This document shows, piece by piece, positions 36,799-44,931 of a DNA stretch of 64,000 bases. A program made the translations under genes and the position numbers. The notes under the pieces were generated by a model. It did no database searches and was not told where the DNA came from. It worked only from the letters and a program-made list of their open reading frames with translations. How positions within the stretch are numbered: the first letter of the stretch is position 1; every line of letters begins with the position of its first letter. Origin of the DNA: an uncultured Draconibacterium sp. (lineage in GTDB: Bacteria > Bacteroidota > Bacteroidia > Bacteroidales > Prolixibacteraceae). The stretch lies in the NCBI RefSeq assembly GCF_963677575.1, contig NZ_OY782038.1, positions 3,413,501-3,477,500 of the forward strand. Direction: 5' to 3'.

Positions 36799-38760
36799 AT
36801 GAGACTAACTTTTTCTGCGGCTATTATAGCCTCGCTTTTTTTGATGAGTTGCTCAACTCAGCTGAAAGAAACTAAACCGGAACACGCAGAATACCCCATA
36901 AACGGGGTGTCGTTTAGCGATGTTCAGGTGAATGATATTTTTTGGTTGCCAAAGATTGAAACCAATCGTAAAGCAACTATTCCGGCGTCTTTTCAGAAAT
37001 GTGAAGAGACCGGCCGCCTCGAGAATTTCCTGATTGCCGGTGGCGAAATGGAAGGTACTGTACGTGGTGATATGCCCTTCGACGATACTGATGTGTATAA
37101 AATTATCGAAGGAGCAGCTTATTCAATGACAACTATTCCTGATCCGAAACTGGATGCTTATGTTGATTCGTTGATTGAGATTATCGGCATCGGTCAGGCA
37201 GACGATGGCTACCTGACTACCTGGAAGATTATTGATCCAACGCATTCACCGGCAGAATGGTGTCCACCGGGAGAGCGCTGGGAAGGACTGGCATGGAGTC
37301 ATGAGCTTTACAATGCCGGTCACATGTATGAAGCTGCTGCGGCACATTATCACGCTACCGGGAAAACGAACTTCCTGGATATTGCTACAAAAAATGCAGA
37401 TTTGCTGGTTTCTGTTTTTGGCGCCGATAAAAATCCGCAGGTGCCGGGTCACCAGATTGTTGAAACCGGCCTGATCAAACTTTACCAGATCACCGATAAA
37501 AAGGAATACCTTGATTTGGCTAAACATTTTCTGGATTTTAGAGGTGACAGCACCAAACGCGAACTTTGGGGGCCATATAACCAGGATCATATTCCGGTTG
37601 TTGAACAGGACGAGGCTGTTGGACACGCGGTTCGTGCAGCTTATATGTACGCCGGAATGACTGATATTGCAGCCCTTTATAAAGATGCAGCTTATGAAAA
37701 TGCTGTTGATCAATTGTGGGATAATGTGGTGAATAAAAAGATCTATATTACCGGAGGAATAGGCTCGAAACACGAAGGTGAAGCTTTTGGTGAAAACTAC
37801 GAACTGCCAAACCTTACCGCATACAACGAAACCTGTGCTGCTATTGCCAATGTGTACTGGAATTACCGTATGTTTTTATTGCATGGCGATTCAAAATATA
37901 TCGATGTCCTTGAGCGTAGTTTGTACAACGGAGTAATTTCGGGAGTAGCGCTCGACGGTACGAATTTTTTCTACCCGAATCCGCTGTCGTGTGATATGCA
38001 CTTTCATTTTAACAGCGGCGGTAGTCTTACCCGCGAACCCTGGTTCGATTGCTCTTGCTGCCCGTCAAATATGTGTCGTTTTATGCCGTCGGTACCGGGA
38101 TATATTTACGCGCAAAAGAACAACGATATTTACGTGAACCTGTTTGTTCAGAGCAGCACCACAGTAAAAATGGCTGATTCAGAAGTAAAAATTAATCAGG
38201 TAACAAAATATCCGTGGGATGGAAAGGTGAAGATCTCAGTATCGCCTGAAACATCGGCGCAGTTTGCAGTGCGTGTTCGTATTCCGGGATGGGCGCAAAA
38301 CCAACCGCTGCCCGGCAATTTGTATAGTTACGAAAATACTGTGGCCGAAAAACCTGAAATATTGGTTAATGGCGAAAATGTAAGCTACGAAACAGTGCAG
38401 GGTTATGCCATTCTGGATCGTGAATGGAACAGTGGAGATGAGGTGGAACTGAATATGCCAATGCAGGTGCGCACGGTAAAAGCCAGCGAACTTGTTGAAG
38501 CCGACCAAGGCAAAGTATCCATCGAAAGAGGCCCGATTGTATACTGCGTGGAAGAAAAGGATAATCCCGAAATTGAAACGATTCAGTTATCGGAAGGAAC
38601 ACAGTTTGAAAGCAATTATAACGCTGATTTGCTGGCAGGAGTTGAAGTGATACAAGCCTCAGGCAAAACAAAAGCAGAAACATTTACTGCTATTCCGTAT
38701 TACGTTTGGAATAATCGTGGAGCCAACAAGATGGATGTTTGGCTTTCGAAAATCGATTAA
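36799..38760 (+). CDS. GH127 beta-L-arabinofuranosidase (DUF1680), lipoprotein
   Basis: A 653-aa enzyme, lipoprotein signal with lipobox LMSC (Cys18). The alpha/alpha barrel (about 40-440) and beta-sandwich domains match classical GH127 length. The metal/nucleophile residues are E344 and C346 (AYNETCAAIANVYWNYRM) and the cluster C418-S-C420-C421-P-S-N (DCSCCPSNMCR), corresponding to the zinc-bound cysteines of characterised enzymes. Motifs DDGYLTTW, WEGLAWSHELYNAGH and KKIYITGGIGSKHEGEAFG are strongly conserved in the family. It should hydrolyse terminal beta-L-arabinofuranosyl groups. It closes the operon 12 bp after the GH51, before a strong terminator. It belongs to a different subgroup from the DUF1680 enzyme two genes upstream. 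Confidence 0.92.
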   Translation: MRLTFSAAIIASLFLMSCSTQLKETKPEHAEYPINGVSFSDVQVNDIFWLPKIETNRKATIPASFQKCEETGRLENFLIAGGEMEGTVRGDMPFDDTDVYKIIEGAAYSMTTIPDPKLDAYVDSLIEIIGIGQADDGYLTTWKIIDPTHSPAEWCPPGERWEGLAWSHELYNAGHMYEAAAAHYHATGKTNFLDIATKNADLLVSVFGADKNPQVPGHQIVETGLIKLYQITDKKEYLDLAKHFLDFRGDSTKRELWGPYNQDHIPVVEQDEAVGHAVRAAYMYAGMTDIAALYKDAAYENAVDQLWDNVVNKKIYITGGIGSKHEGEAFGENYELPNLTAYNETCAAIANVYWNYRMFLLHGDSKYIDVLERSLYNGVISGVALDGTNFFYPNPLSCDMHFHFNSGGSLTREPWFDCSCCPSNMCRFMPSVPGYIYAQKNNDIYVNLFVQSSTTVKMADSEVKINQVTKYPWDGKVKISVSPETSAQFAVRVRIPGWAQNQPLPGNLYSYENTVAEKPEILVNGENVSYETVQGYAILDREWNSGDEVELNMPMQVRTVKASELVEADQGKVSIERGPIVYCVEEKDNPEIETIQLSEGTQFESNYNADLLAGVEVIQASGKTKAETFTAIPYYVWNNRGANKMDVWLSKID

Positions 38761-38783
38761 TAGAAGAGTAGATATAAAGAAGG

Positions 38784-38815
38784 AGCCCGTTAACAACATG
38801 TTAACGGGCTTTTTT
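38784..38815 (+). terminator. Rho-independent terminator of the GH27-GH127 operon
   Basis: Perfect 11-bp GC-containing stem (AGCCCGTTAAC, 5-nt loop) followed by six T, 24 bp after the GH127 stop. Confidence 0.95.
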
Positions 38816-38874
38816 ATTAGTGATGGCAACAATTTTAATTTTTAGTTGTTGGGTGTAGAATAAAAATTAAAGCT

Positions 38875-39285
38875 ATGAAGAAGTTATTTCAAACAAAATT
38901 AAACAATGCAAGTGTTGATTTATCGCTGTTGCTGCTACGTTTGGCAATAGGAAGTTTTATGTTAATTCATGGATATTCAAAATTTCAGAATTTATTGGCC
39001 GGCGAAATGCAATTTGCTGATCCTCTTGGTTTAGGTCCTGAGGTATCACTGGTTTTGGCTGTTTTTTCCGAATTTTTCTGTTCTATTTTTATAATACTTG
39101 GTTTAGGTACGCGCCTTGCCGTAATTCCGGCAGTTGTAACCATGGCTGTTGCTGCTTTTATTGTTCATGGTGCCGATCCGTTTGGGCGTAAAGAACTGGC
39201 CCTGCTTTACCTGGTAGGATATGTTGTTTTGCTGCTGTCGGGTAGTGGAAAAATTTCAGTTGACCGAATTATCAGCAAGAAATAG
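38875..39285 (+). CDS. DoxX-family membrane protein
   Basis: A 136-aa inner-membrane protein with four hydrophobic segments (about 18-36, 55-77, 82-100 and 108-126). The DoxX signatures are LLLRLAIGSFMLIHGYSKF near the start and LGLGTRLAVIPAVVTMAVAAF in the middle. DoxX-like proteins are linked loosely to redox and thiol stress or quinone processes; a specific role cannot be stated. It stands alone between the terminator at 38784 and the convergent kinase gene, which ends 14 bp away, with no visible terminator between them. Confidence 0.85.
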   Translation: MKKLFQTKLNNASVDLSLLLLRLAIGSFMLIHGYSKFQNLLAGEMQFADPLGLGPEVSLVLAVFSEFFCSIFIILGLGTRLAVIPAVVTMAVAAFIVHGADPFGRKELALLYLVGYVVLLLSGSGKISVDRIISKK

Positions 39286-39299
39286 AAGATATTTCAGAG

Positions 39300-40652
39300 C
39301 TAAAATACCAAAACTGACGAAGTATATTTTTCGGGTACAGAGCTCATTTTCAGGCTGCCGCCGTGTAATTGCATTATCTGCCGTGAAATGCTGAGTCCAA
39401 TACCCGAACCATTTTCTTTAGTGGTGAAAAATGGAACAAAGATTTTATCCATCAACTCATCCGAAATTCCCGGTCCATTGTCGGTAACTGAAATTGTCGG
39501 ATGTCCTGTTTCGTTAACCGTTGCTTTGATCGTGATTTTTGCATTTGGATTGCCTTCATTGGCCTGGTATGCATTTTTTACGAGGTTGATCAGTACCTGC
39601 GAAATTTGCTTTTCATCGGCATGCAATTCCAGTTCTTCAGGCGTAACACTGCACGATAACTCAACATGTTCAGCATTATCAAACGAGGTCGATAAAATCC
39701 GGATATGATCGATCAGGTTTTTCACCTGGAAGATTTTCTTTTCAGGAGCCGGAAGTCGCGTTATCTTCCGGTACGACTCCACAAAATTGATAAGACCTTT
39801 GCCTTGTTCGCGAATAACCTCAAGCCCGCGAATGGTTGTCTCAATCGTTTTTGTATTGATGTCTTCAGGCGACACCATTGCCCCGTTTTTGTAAAAATAT
39901 CCGGCCAGACTTTCGGATAACGAGGTAACAGGAGTGATGGAGTTCATTATTTCGTGCATCATTACACGTATCAGTTTGCGCCACGATTCCAGCTCCTTTT
40001 CATCCAGCTGGTTTTTAATGTCGTGCACCGATATGAGCATTAACTCATCCTTCTCAGATATAAATGAATTCGACTTGATGAGTAGCTGAATAATACCGCT
40101 TTTTACATGCAGTGTAATCAGCCTTTGTTCGGTCGGCTGAATTTCTTTTATTGTCTGAAAAAGTTTGGGATCGATCCGCTCTAACTGGTTGATGTGCGTA
40201 AGAACATCCACTTCGAAAAGTTGTCGCGCCAGGTTGTTCGAATGCAGAATAAATCCGTTTTTATTGAAGGTGAACATTCCCGTAGCAGCGTGTTCGAGTA
40301 GCGCCTGTAAATATTGTTCCTGCTTTTGGTTATCAAGGTAGATTTGTTGAATTTGTGAATTTACTTTCTGCAGACTTTGGTTCAGGTCATATATAACTTT
40401 GTTGTTGACATTATTGGGGAATCGAAGCGTAGAATCTTCGTTTTTTATGGCATCGAAAAAGTAAAATATCCGGCGATTGATGTGGTTCAGAAAATAGATG
40501 AGGTTAATGGTAATACCCAGAATAAACAGGGAAGGTATGATGGCAAAAACATAAGCTTTCCGGTCGAAGATTAGCCAACCCAAAAAGAGGGTGCCGGCCA
40601 GCAGAAGCAGGACTCTGATAAGGAGTTTGACGTATAGATTCTTACTGATCAT
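39300..40652 (-). CDS. NtrB-like sensor histidine kinase
   Basis: A 450-aa inner-membrane kinase. Two TM helices (about 10-29 and 37-56) enclose almost no periplasmic part, so the signal is probably sensed in the membrane or cytoplasm. A coiled region and a PAS-like domain (about 112-215, EHAATGMFTFNKNGFILHSNN) follow, then the phospho-acceptor helix with H233 in VMMHEIMNSITPVTSL. The HATPase domain (about 340-450) has the N box (LVNLVKNAYQANEGN), G1 (DNGPGI) and G2 (GSGIGLSI). The gene overlaps the sigma-54 activator gene upstream by 4 bp, so the pair is co-translated. The likely target is the exporter operon with the sigma-54 promoter at 43388. Confidence 0.92.
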   Translation of the reverse strand: MISKNLYVKLLIRVLLLLAGTLFLGWLIFDRKAYVFAIIPSLFILGITINLIYFLNHINRRIFYFFDAIKNEDSTLRFPNNVNNKVIYDLNQSLQKVNSQIQQIYLDNQKQEQYLQALLEHAATGMFTFNKNGFILHSNNLARQLFEVDVLTHINQLERIDPKLFQTIKEIQPTEQRLITLHVKSGIIQLLIKSNSFISEKDELMLISVHDIKNQLDEKELESWRKLIRVMMHEIMNSITPVTSLSESLAGYFYKNGAMVSPEDINTKTIETTIRGLEVIREQGKGLINFVESYRKITRLPAPEKKIFQVKNLIDHIRILSTSFDNAEHVELSCSVTPEELELHADEKQISQVLINLVKNAYQANEGNPNAKITIKATVNETGHPTISVTDNGPGISDELMDKIFVPFFTTKENGSGIGLSISRQIMQLHGGSLKMSSVPEKYTSSVLVF

Positions 40653-42013
40653 AGTCCATATTTTTTAATTTTATTGTACAGTGTTTGGCGTGTAATCCCA
40701 AGTTTTTCGGCCGCCAGACTCATGTTCCCGGCATTTTTATCGATGGCCGAAACGATCATGCGCTGTTCCATTTCTTCAATAGTCAGCAGTTCATTTTCAA
40801 ACTTTGATGCAAATACCTGTTTAAAGAAAAAATCTTCCGGTTTTAGCACCAACGAATCACTCAAAATCACCGCTTTTTCTATGGTGTGTTGCAGTTCGCG
40901 AATGTTGCCGGGCCAGTTGTATTTCAACAGTTTATCCTGGGCAGGCTGATTGATTTTTAATCCGTGTTTCTCGTATTTGGAAGCAAATTTCTTCAGAAAG
41001 AAATCGGCGAGAACAATAATGTCGTTTCCTCTTTCGCGCAGCGGTGGAACTTCTATCTGGATGGTGTTGATGCGGTATAACAAGTCTTCGCGAAATAAAC
41101 CTTCGGCGACCATGTTCTCCAGTTTTTTATTGGTGGCGCAAACCAACCGTATGTCAACGGGAATAGGTTTGTCGGATCCCAGCCGCATAAACTCGCGGTT
41201 TTGAATGGCAGCCAGTAACTTGGCCTGCAAATGAAACGACAGGTTTCCAATCTCGTCGAGAAAAAGTGTCCCTTTGTGTGCCGTTTCAAATTTGCCGGCG
41301 CGGTTTTCACGGGCATCGGTAAAAGCGCCTTTTACGTGGCCAAAAAGTTCACTTTCAAAAAGTGTTTCGCTAATGGCACCCATATCAACACTCACCATTA
41401 CTTCGTTTCGGCGTTGTGAGAGGCGGTGTATTTCGCGGGCAATCAGTTCTTTACCGGTTCCGTTTTCGCCGGTAATCAGAATATTAGCATTGGTTTTGGC
41501 CACTTTGCGCACCATATTCATCACCTGCGTAAGTTGTGGCGACGAGCCAATAATAAACTTCTGATCACGGTTGAGCTCCTGCTTTAATCCGGCTTCTTTT
41601 TGTTTTAGTTTCCCAACTTCCGTTTTTGAGAAATTAAGCTGAACGGCAGCTTTAATCGTAGCCAGCAGCTTGCTGTTGTCCCAGGGTTTTGGCACAAAAT
41701 CGGTAGCTCCCTGTTTCAGCGCTTTTACTGCCAGTTCCACTTCGCTATAGGCGGTGATCAGCACCACCGAGATATCCGGATAACTCTTTTTAATCTGTTC
41801 GAGCCAATACAAACCTTCGTTTCCGGTGTTTATTCCGGCTTGAAAGTTCATGTCGAGAATGACAACATTGTAGTTGCCGATCCTGAGTTCATTAGGAATG
41901 AGGTTGGGATTAGTAATTCCTTTGATAGCATCAAATTCCTGTCCCAGCAAAATTTCCAGGGTGCTGATGATGCTTTTGTTGTCGTCTACTATTAAGATGT
42001 TTCCTTTTGGCAT
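40649..42013 (-). CDS. NtrC-family sigma-54-dependent response regulator
   Basis: A 454-aa regulator: receiver domain 1-125 with phospho-acceptor D54 (VVILDMNF), AAA+ sigma-54-interaction domain about 150-385, and Fis-type HTH at about 410-454 (MSLAAEKLGITRQTLYNKIKKYGL). Walker A is GENGTGKE (182-189) and Walker B GTLFLDEIG (248-256); the arginine-finger region FREDLLYRIN is present. The sigma-54-contact loop reads GAFTDA (229-234) instead of the textbook GAFTGA. Since a good sigma-54 promoter exists at 43388, I take it as functional. The start codon and the whole upstream region coincide with a copy of the palindromic repeat (42011-42246), so the gene may depend on that element for its promoter. 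Confidence 0.94.
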   Translation of the reverse strand: MPKGNILIVDDNKSIISTLEILLGQEFDAIKGITNPNLIPNELRIGNYNVVILDMNFQAGINTGNEGLYWLEQIKKSYPDISVVLITAYSEVELAVKALKQGATDFVPKPWDNSKLLATIKAAVQLNFSKTEVGKLKQKEAGLKQELNRDQKFIIGSSPQLTQVMNMVRKVAKTNANILITGENGTGKELIAREIHRLSQRRNEVMVSVDMGAISETLFESELFGHVKGAFTDARENRAGKFETAHKGTLFLDEIGNLSFHLQAKLLAAIQNREFMRLGSDKPIPVDIRLVCATNKKLENMVAEGLFREDLLYRINTIQIEVPPLRERGNDIIVLADFFLKKFASKYEKHGLKINQPAQDKLLKYNWPGNIRELQHTIEKAVILSDSLVLKPEDFFFKQVFASKFENELLTIEEMEQRMIVSAIDKNAGNMSLAAEKLGITRQTLYNKIKKYGL

Positions 42014-42246
42014 GATTTATTTTAAATTGCCCTTTCAGGGCGCTGTTCTTGCTTTCGTTTTTTTCCCAACGCGTTGCGTTGGGCTGAATTAAGTTGCCAC
42101 TTCGTGGCGTAGTGCATTATTCTTTTTTTGCAGAAAACCGCGTTTAATTTTTTCGGGCTGAAAGCCCAGATTACTTTAGCCCAGAGGCAACGCCCTGGGG
42201 ACCTGATCGCAGCATAAAAAAAACGGGCTGAAAGCCCAGCTTAATA
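42011..42246. repeat. Composite palindromic repeat, copy A
   Basis: Runs from the regulator start codon (CATGATTTATTTTAAATTGCCC...) to the transposase stop. It holds a series of 5-bp stems with 3-nt loops: GCCCT-TTC-AGGGC (42029-42041), GCCAC-TTC-GTGGC, and GGGCT-GAA-AGCCC twice, plus a longer CCAACGC-GTT-GCGTTGG stem. Nearly identical to copy C. Confidence 0.85.
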
Positions 42247-42702
42247 TCAATCAATCCAAAGGTATTTTTCATCATATTCAATTTCATATTCTTTTAAAAA
42301 CAATAAATATTCTTCTTTAAAACTCATCTTTTTATGATGCTCTTCTTGTTTCTCGATGTATGTTTTGGTTTTGTCATGAATAGAAGGGCTAACAGAAAAT
42401 CCACCATAACCTCCTTGCCATGCAAAATGTTTATAATGTTCTCCTTTGGTTTTAATCCATCTGCTGCTGTGGCGTTTAATTTCTTCAACCAATTTTGCCA
42501 GTGCAATATTTTTCGACATAACACAAAGAATGTGAACGTGGTCTTCAACGCCATTAATAATGATCGGAATTGAATCATTGTCATTAATTATGGCTCCCAT
42601 ATAGGCATATAATTCTGGGGAATCTTCTCTCTTGATTTTGACATCATTATTTTTTGTATGGAAAATGATGTGGGTAAATAATTTTGAAAGAGATTGTGCC
42701 AT
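42247..42702 (-). CDS. IS200-like / REP-associated HUH transposase (Y1_Tnp family)
   Basis: A 151-aa single-domain transposase. The metal-binding HUH motif is HVHIL (DHVHILCVMSKN, about 54-63) and the catalytic tyrosine is probably the one in TYIEKQEEHHKK (about 114), with the family signature WQGGYGGFSVSPS in between. All core motifs are intact and the length is normal for IS200/REP-type TnpA. No TnpB is present. It sits inside four copies of a palindromic repeat and begins (CAT at 42700-42702) at the boundary of copy B. Such enzymes process single-stranded hairpin DNA, so the flanking 5-bp stem, 3-nt loop structures are plausible substrates. It may be an active mobile element or a domesticated RAYT-like protein. 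Confidence 0.9.
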   Translation of the reverse strand: MAQSLSKLFTHIIFHTKNNDVKIKREDSPELYAYMGAIINDNDSIPIIINGVEDHVHILCVMSKNIALAKLVEEIKRHSSRWIKTKGEHYKHFAWQGGYGGFSVSPSIHDKTKTYIEKQEEHHKKMSFKEEYLLFLKEYEIEYDEKYLWID

Positions 42703-42888
42703 GATGTATTATTTAAGTTGCCCTTTCAGGGCGTTGTTTTGCTTTCATTTTTTCCCCAACGCGTTGCATTGGGCTGAATTGAGTTGCCACTTCGTGGCGT
42801 TTTTCCTTAAAGCTTTTTCGGGCTGAAAGCCCAACTAAATTCAACCCGTAGGCAATGCCATAGGGTGTTTTAATATCTTTCCTTTTTG
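42700..42888. repeat. Composite palindromic repeat, copy B
   Basis: Opens at the transposase start codon with CATGATGTATTATTTAAGTTGCCC, then shows the same GCCCT-TTC-AGGGC, CAACGC-GTT-GCATTG, GCCAC-TTC-GTGGC and GGGCT-GAA-AGCCC stems; its second half is degraded. Confidence 0.8.
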
Positions 42889-43152
42889 CATGGTGTATTT
42901 TAAATTGCCCTTTCAGGGCGCTGTTTTGCTTTCGTTTTTTCCTCAACGCGTTGCATTGGGCTGAATTGAGTTGCCACTTTGTGGCGTAGTGCGTTAATCT
43001 TTTTTGTTGCAGAAAACCGCGTTTAATTTTTTCGGGCTGAAAGCCCAGATTACTTTAGCCCAGAGGCAACGCCCTGGGTACCTGATCGCCGCACAAAAAT
43101 GCGGGCTGAAAGCCCAGCTTAACATCTTAACATCAAGCCCAAAGGTATTTTG
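42889..43152. repeat. Composite palindromic repeat, copy C, ending in a transposase 3'-end remnant
   Basis: Nearly identical to copy A over its whole length (including GCAGAAAACCGCGTTTAA and GAGGCAACGCCCTGGG). At 43135-43158 it continues into CCAAAGGTATTTTGCATCAT, which matches the last codons of the transposase gene (42256-42276). This fixes the element boundary and shows a lost second transposase copy. Confidence 0.8.
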
Positions 43153-43255
43153 CATCATTTGAGTTGCCCTTTCAGGGCGTTGTTCTTGTATGCTCCATTA
43201 TCCCAAGCCGTTGCCATGGGTTGAAATAATCTGCCACTTTGTGGCGTAATTTCTT
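43153..43255. repeat. Composite palindromic repeat, copy D (partial)
   Basis: Starts CATCATTTGAGTTGCCC, followed by the AGGGC and GTGGC stems in drifted form, then fades into unique DNA ahead of the sigma-54 promoter. Confidence 0.7.
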
Positions 43256-43295
43256 GTATCAAAATTAGACCATGCCAAAAACAATTCCAACCAAC

Positions 43296-43324
43296 TGTAA
43301 AAATATTTTACAATATTCTGTAAA
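43296..43324. promoter_or_regulatory. Candidate enhancer site for the NtrC-like regulator
   Basis: Two overlapping dyads, TGTAAAA-ATA-TTTTACA (43296-43312) and TTTACA-ATATTC-TGTAAA (43307-43324), lie about 65-90 bp before the sigma-54 promoter, the usual place for an activator's binding site. Inference from symmetry and position only. Confidence 0.5.
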
Positions 43325-43387
43325 TAATTTTAACGTTCCAGAAAATGATCGGTTTGTAAACATCACTTTATCAGTAATTTATATTTG

Positions 43388-43403
43388 TGGCATTATAATG
43401 GCA
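43388..43403 (+). promoter_or_regulatory. Sigma-54 promoter of the exporter operon
   Basis: TGGCATTATAATGGCA matches TGGCAC-N5-TTGCA with two changes and keeps the invariant GG and GC at the right distance. Transcription would begin near 43414, just before the TolC-like start at 43430. Confidence 0.75.
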
Positions 43404-43429
43404 CAACAATGGAAAACAATTTTTACACG

Positions 43430-44788
43430 ATGATAAAGAAGCGAATAGTTCTCATTATAATTTTTTATTTGATTATTGGAAATACGGTTCAGGCCCAGCA
43501 AAAATGGAGCCTGAGCCAATGTATTTCTTATGCCATTGAAAACAACATTAACCTGAAGGAATACGAGATTCTTGAAAAACTATCGCTGGAAGATGCGCAG
43601 CAGGCCAAACGTAATATGTTGCCGGATATAAATGCTTCAAGCGGTGCAGGTTTAAGTTTTGGTCGTTCGGCGGATCCGAATACCAATGACTACATCAATA
43701 CCAAGTTTTTTTCCAGCAGCTTCGATTTGAATTCGTCCATTGTTATTTTTGACGGATTTCGTATTCAGAACCAGATAAAATACCAGAAATTCAGAAAACA
43801 GGCCTCGGAATACAATCGGCTAAATGCAACCGACGATTTGGCGTTTAACGTGATGGTGGCCTTTTTTGATGTGGTTTATTATAAAGGAATGCTCGGAATT
43901 GCTAACGAGCAGGTAGAAGCCTCGAAGTTAAGTTTGAAAACAACAGAAAAGAAAGTGGAAGTTGGTTTAAAAGCCAAAACTGATTTACTCGACATGAGTG
44001 CCAATCTGGAGGAAGAAGAACTCAACAAAATTCAGATTGAAAACACGCTGGAAACAGCCACCTTAAAACTAAAGCAGTTGATGAACCTTGTTTCGGCTGA
44101 GGAAATGGAACTGGTAGATGACTCGTTGGTGGTAATAAACCAACAAGTGGCTCAACCGCAGCAGCTTTTTGAACAATACACCGGCTGGTCGCCGTATTAC
44201 CAGTCTATTGAAGCTAATGTGAAGGCTACAGAAAAGAGCCTTGCTTTAAGTCGCTCGGCACTTTACCCGTCGATTTCTGCCAGAGGATCGATTGGTACCG
44301 GTTTTTACGAAACCAATACCGATAGTTTAGGAAATACGGTGCCTTTTGGCGATCAGTGGAAAAATAACAAAGGCAAGTACCTGGGAGCCTCGTTAAGTAT
44401 CCCGGTTTTTAGCCGGTGGAGCAATCGCTCAGAGGTGAAAAAGGCAAAACTGAGGCTGGAACAAGCCCAAAATAATCTCGACGATGAACGGCAAAAAATG
44501 TTTTTTGAAATGGTGAATAACCTTACCGAACTGAAGGCATTGTACAAAGAACACAGTCAGTATGTAAAGCGTACCGAAGTTGACGAGCTGGCTTTTCAGG
44601 CTGCTGAAAAGAAATTTGACCAGGGACTGATCGATATCAACGATTACTACATTGCTAAAAACCGCCTGGCAAATACACAGAGTCAGGTTTTACGTTCGCG
44701 CACACAATGGGAGATAAAAATGAAGGTATTGCAGTTTTACAAAGGGCAGCGGTTTTGGGAAATGGAAGAAAGTTTACAGTCGCAGTAG
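43430..44788 (+). CDS. TolC-family outer-membrane efflux protein
   Basis: Start taken at ATG 43430 (MIKKRIVLIIIFYLIIGNTVQAQ, a clean signal peptide); earlier in-frame starts (43385, 43409) overlap the sigma-54 promoter or precede the expected transcript start. The 452-aa product has two OEP repeats (about 25-215 and 235-445) with long helical hairpins, typical of the trimeric channel-tunnel. LSQCISYAIENNINLKEYE and FDQGLIDINDYYIAKNRLANTQSQ are family-like. It forms the outer-membrane exit for the exporter assembled with the membrane fusion protein and ABC components downstream. First gene of the operon. Cargo unknown. Confidence 0.93.
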   Translation: MIKKRIVLIIIFYLIIGNTVQAQQKWSLSQCISYAIENNINLKEYEILEKLSLEDAQQAKRNMLPDINASSGAGLSFGRSADPNTNDYINTKFFSSSFDLNSSIVIFDGFRIQNQIKYQKFRKQASEYNRLNATDDLAFNVMVAFFDVVYYKGMLGIANEQVEASKLSLKTTEKKVEVGLKAKTDLLDMSANLEEEELNKIQIENTLETATLKLKQLMNLVSAEEMELVDDSLVVINQQVAQPQQLFEQYTGWSPYYQSIEANVKATEKSLALSRSALYPSISARGSIGTGFYETNTDSLGNTVPFGDQWKNNKGKYLGASLSIPVFSRWSNRSEVKKAKLRLEQAQNNLDDERQKMFFEMVNNLTELKALYKEHSQYVKRTEVDELAFQAAEKKFDQGLIDINDYYIAKNRLANTQSQVLRSRTQWEIKMKVLQFYKGQRFWEMEESLQSQ

Positions 44789-44931
44789 GCAGTATTCAGT
44801 AGGCAAAAATTGAAAATCATTAGACCTTGGGATTGGCCCAATGCCCAGTGACAAATTATTGAAATAAAATAAAACATATCATAGGAAGCACGGCGCTTTG
44901 CCCTCTGCTCCATGCTCAAAGCAGGTATATC
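44789..44931. other. TolC-MFP spacer with repeat debris
   Basis: 143 bp without coding sense. It includes TGGGATTGGCCCAATGCCCA and a fragment GCTTTGCCCTCTGCTCCATG related to the repeat at 47028-47090. No terminator is seen, so read-through is expected. Confidence 0.5.

Noticed and set aside
37246..37773. Minus-strand ORF of 175 codons inside the GH127 gene
   Set aside because: Antisense shadow of a strongly conserved enzyme.
42713..42946. Minus-strand ORF of 77 codons between transposase and copy C
   Set aside because: Made almost wholly of the palindromic repeat units; the frame is a by-product of repetition.
42011..43255. CRISPR array
   Set aside because: Repeats are long, composite and lack uniform spacers; no cas genes are near. 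They are transposase-associated palindromes.
43385..43429. Earlier starts for the TolC-like protein
   Set aside because: They overlap the sigma-54 promoter and spoil the signal peptide.
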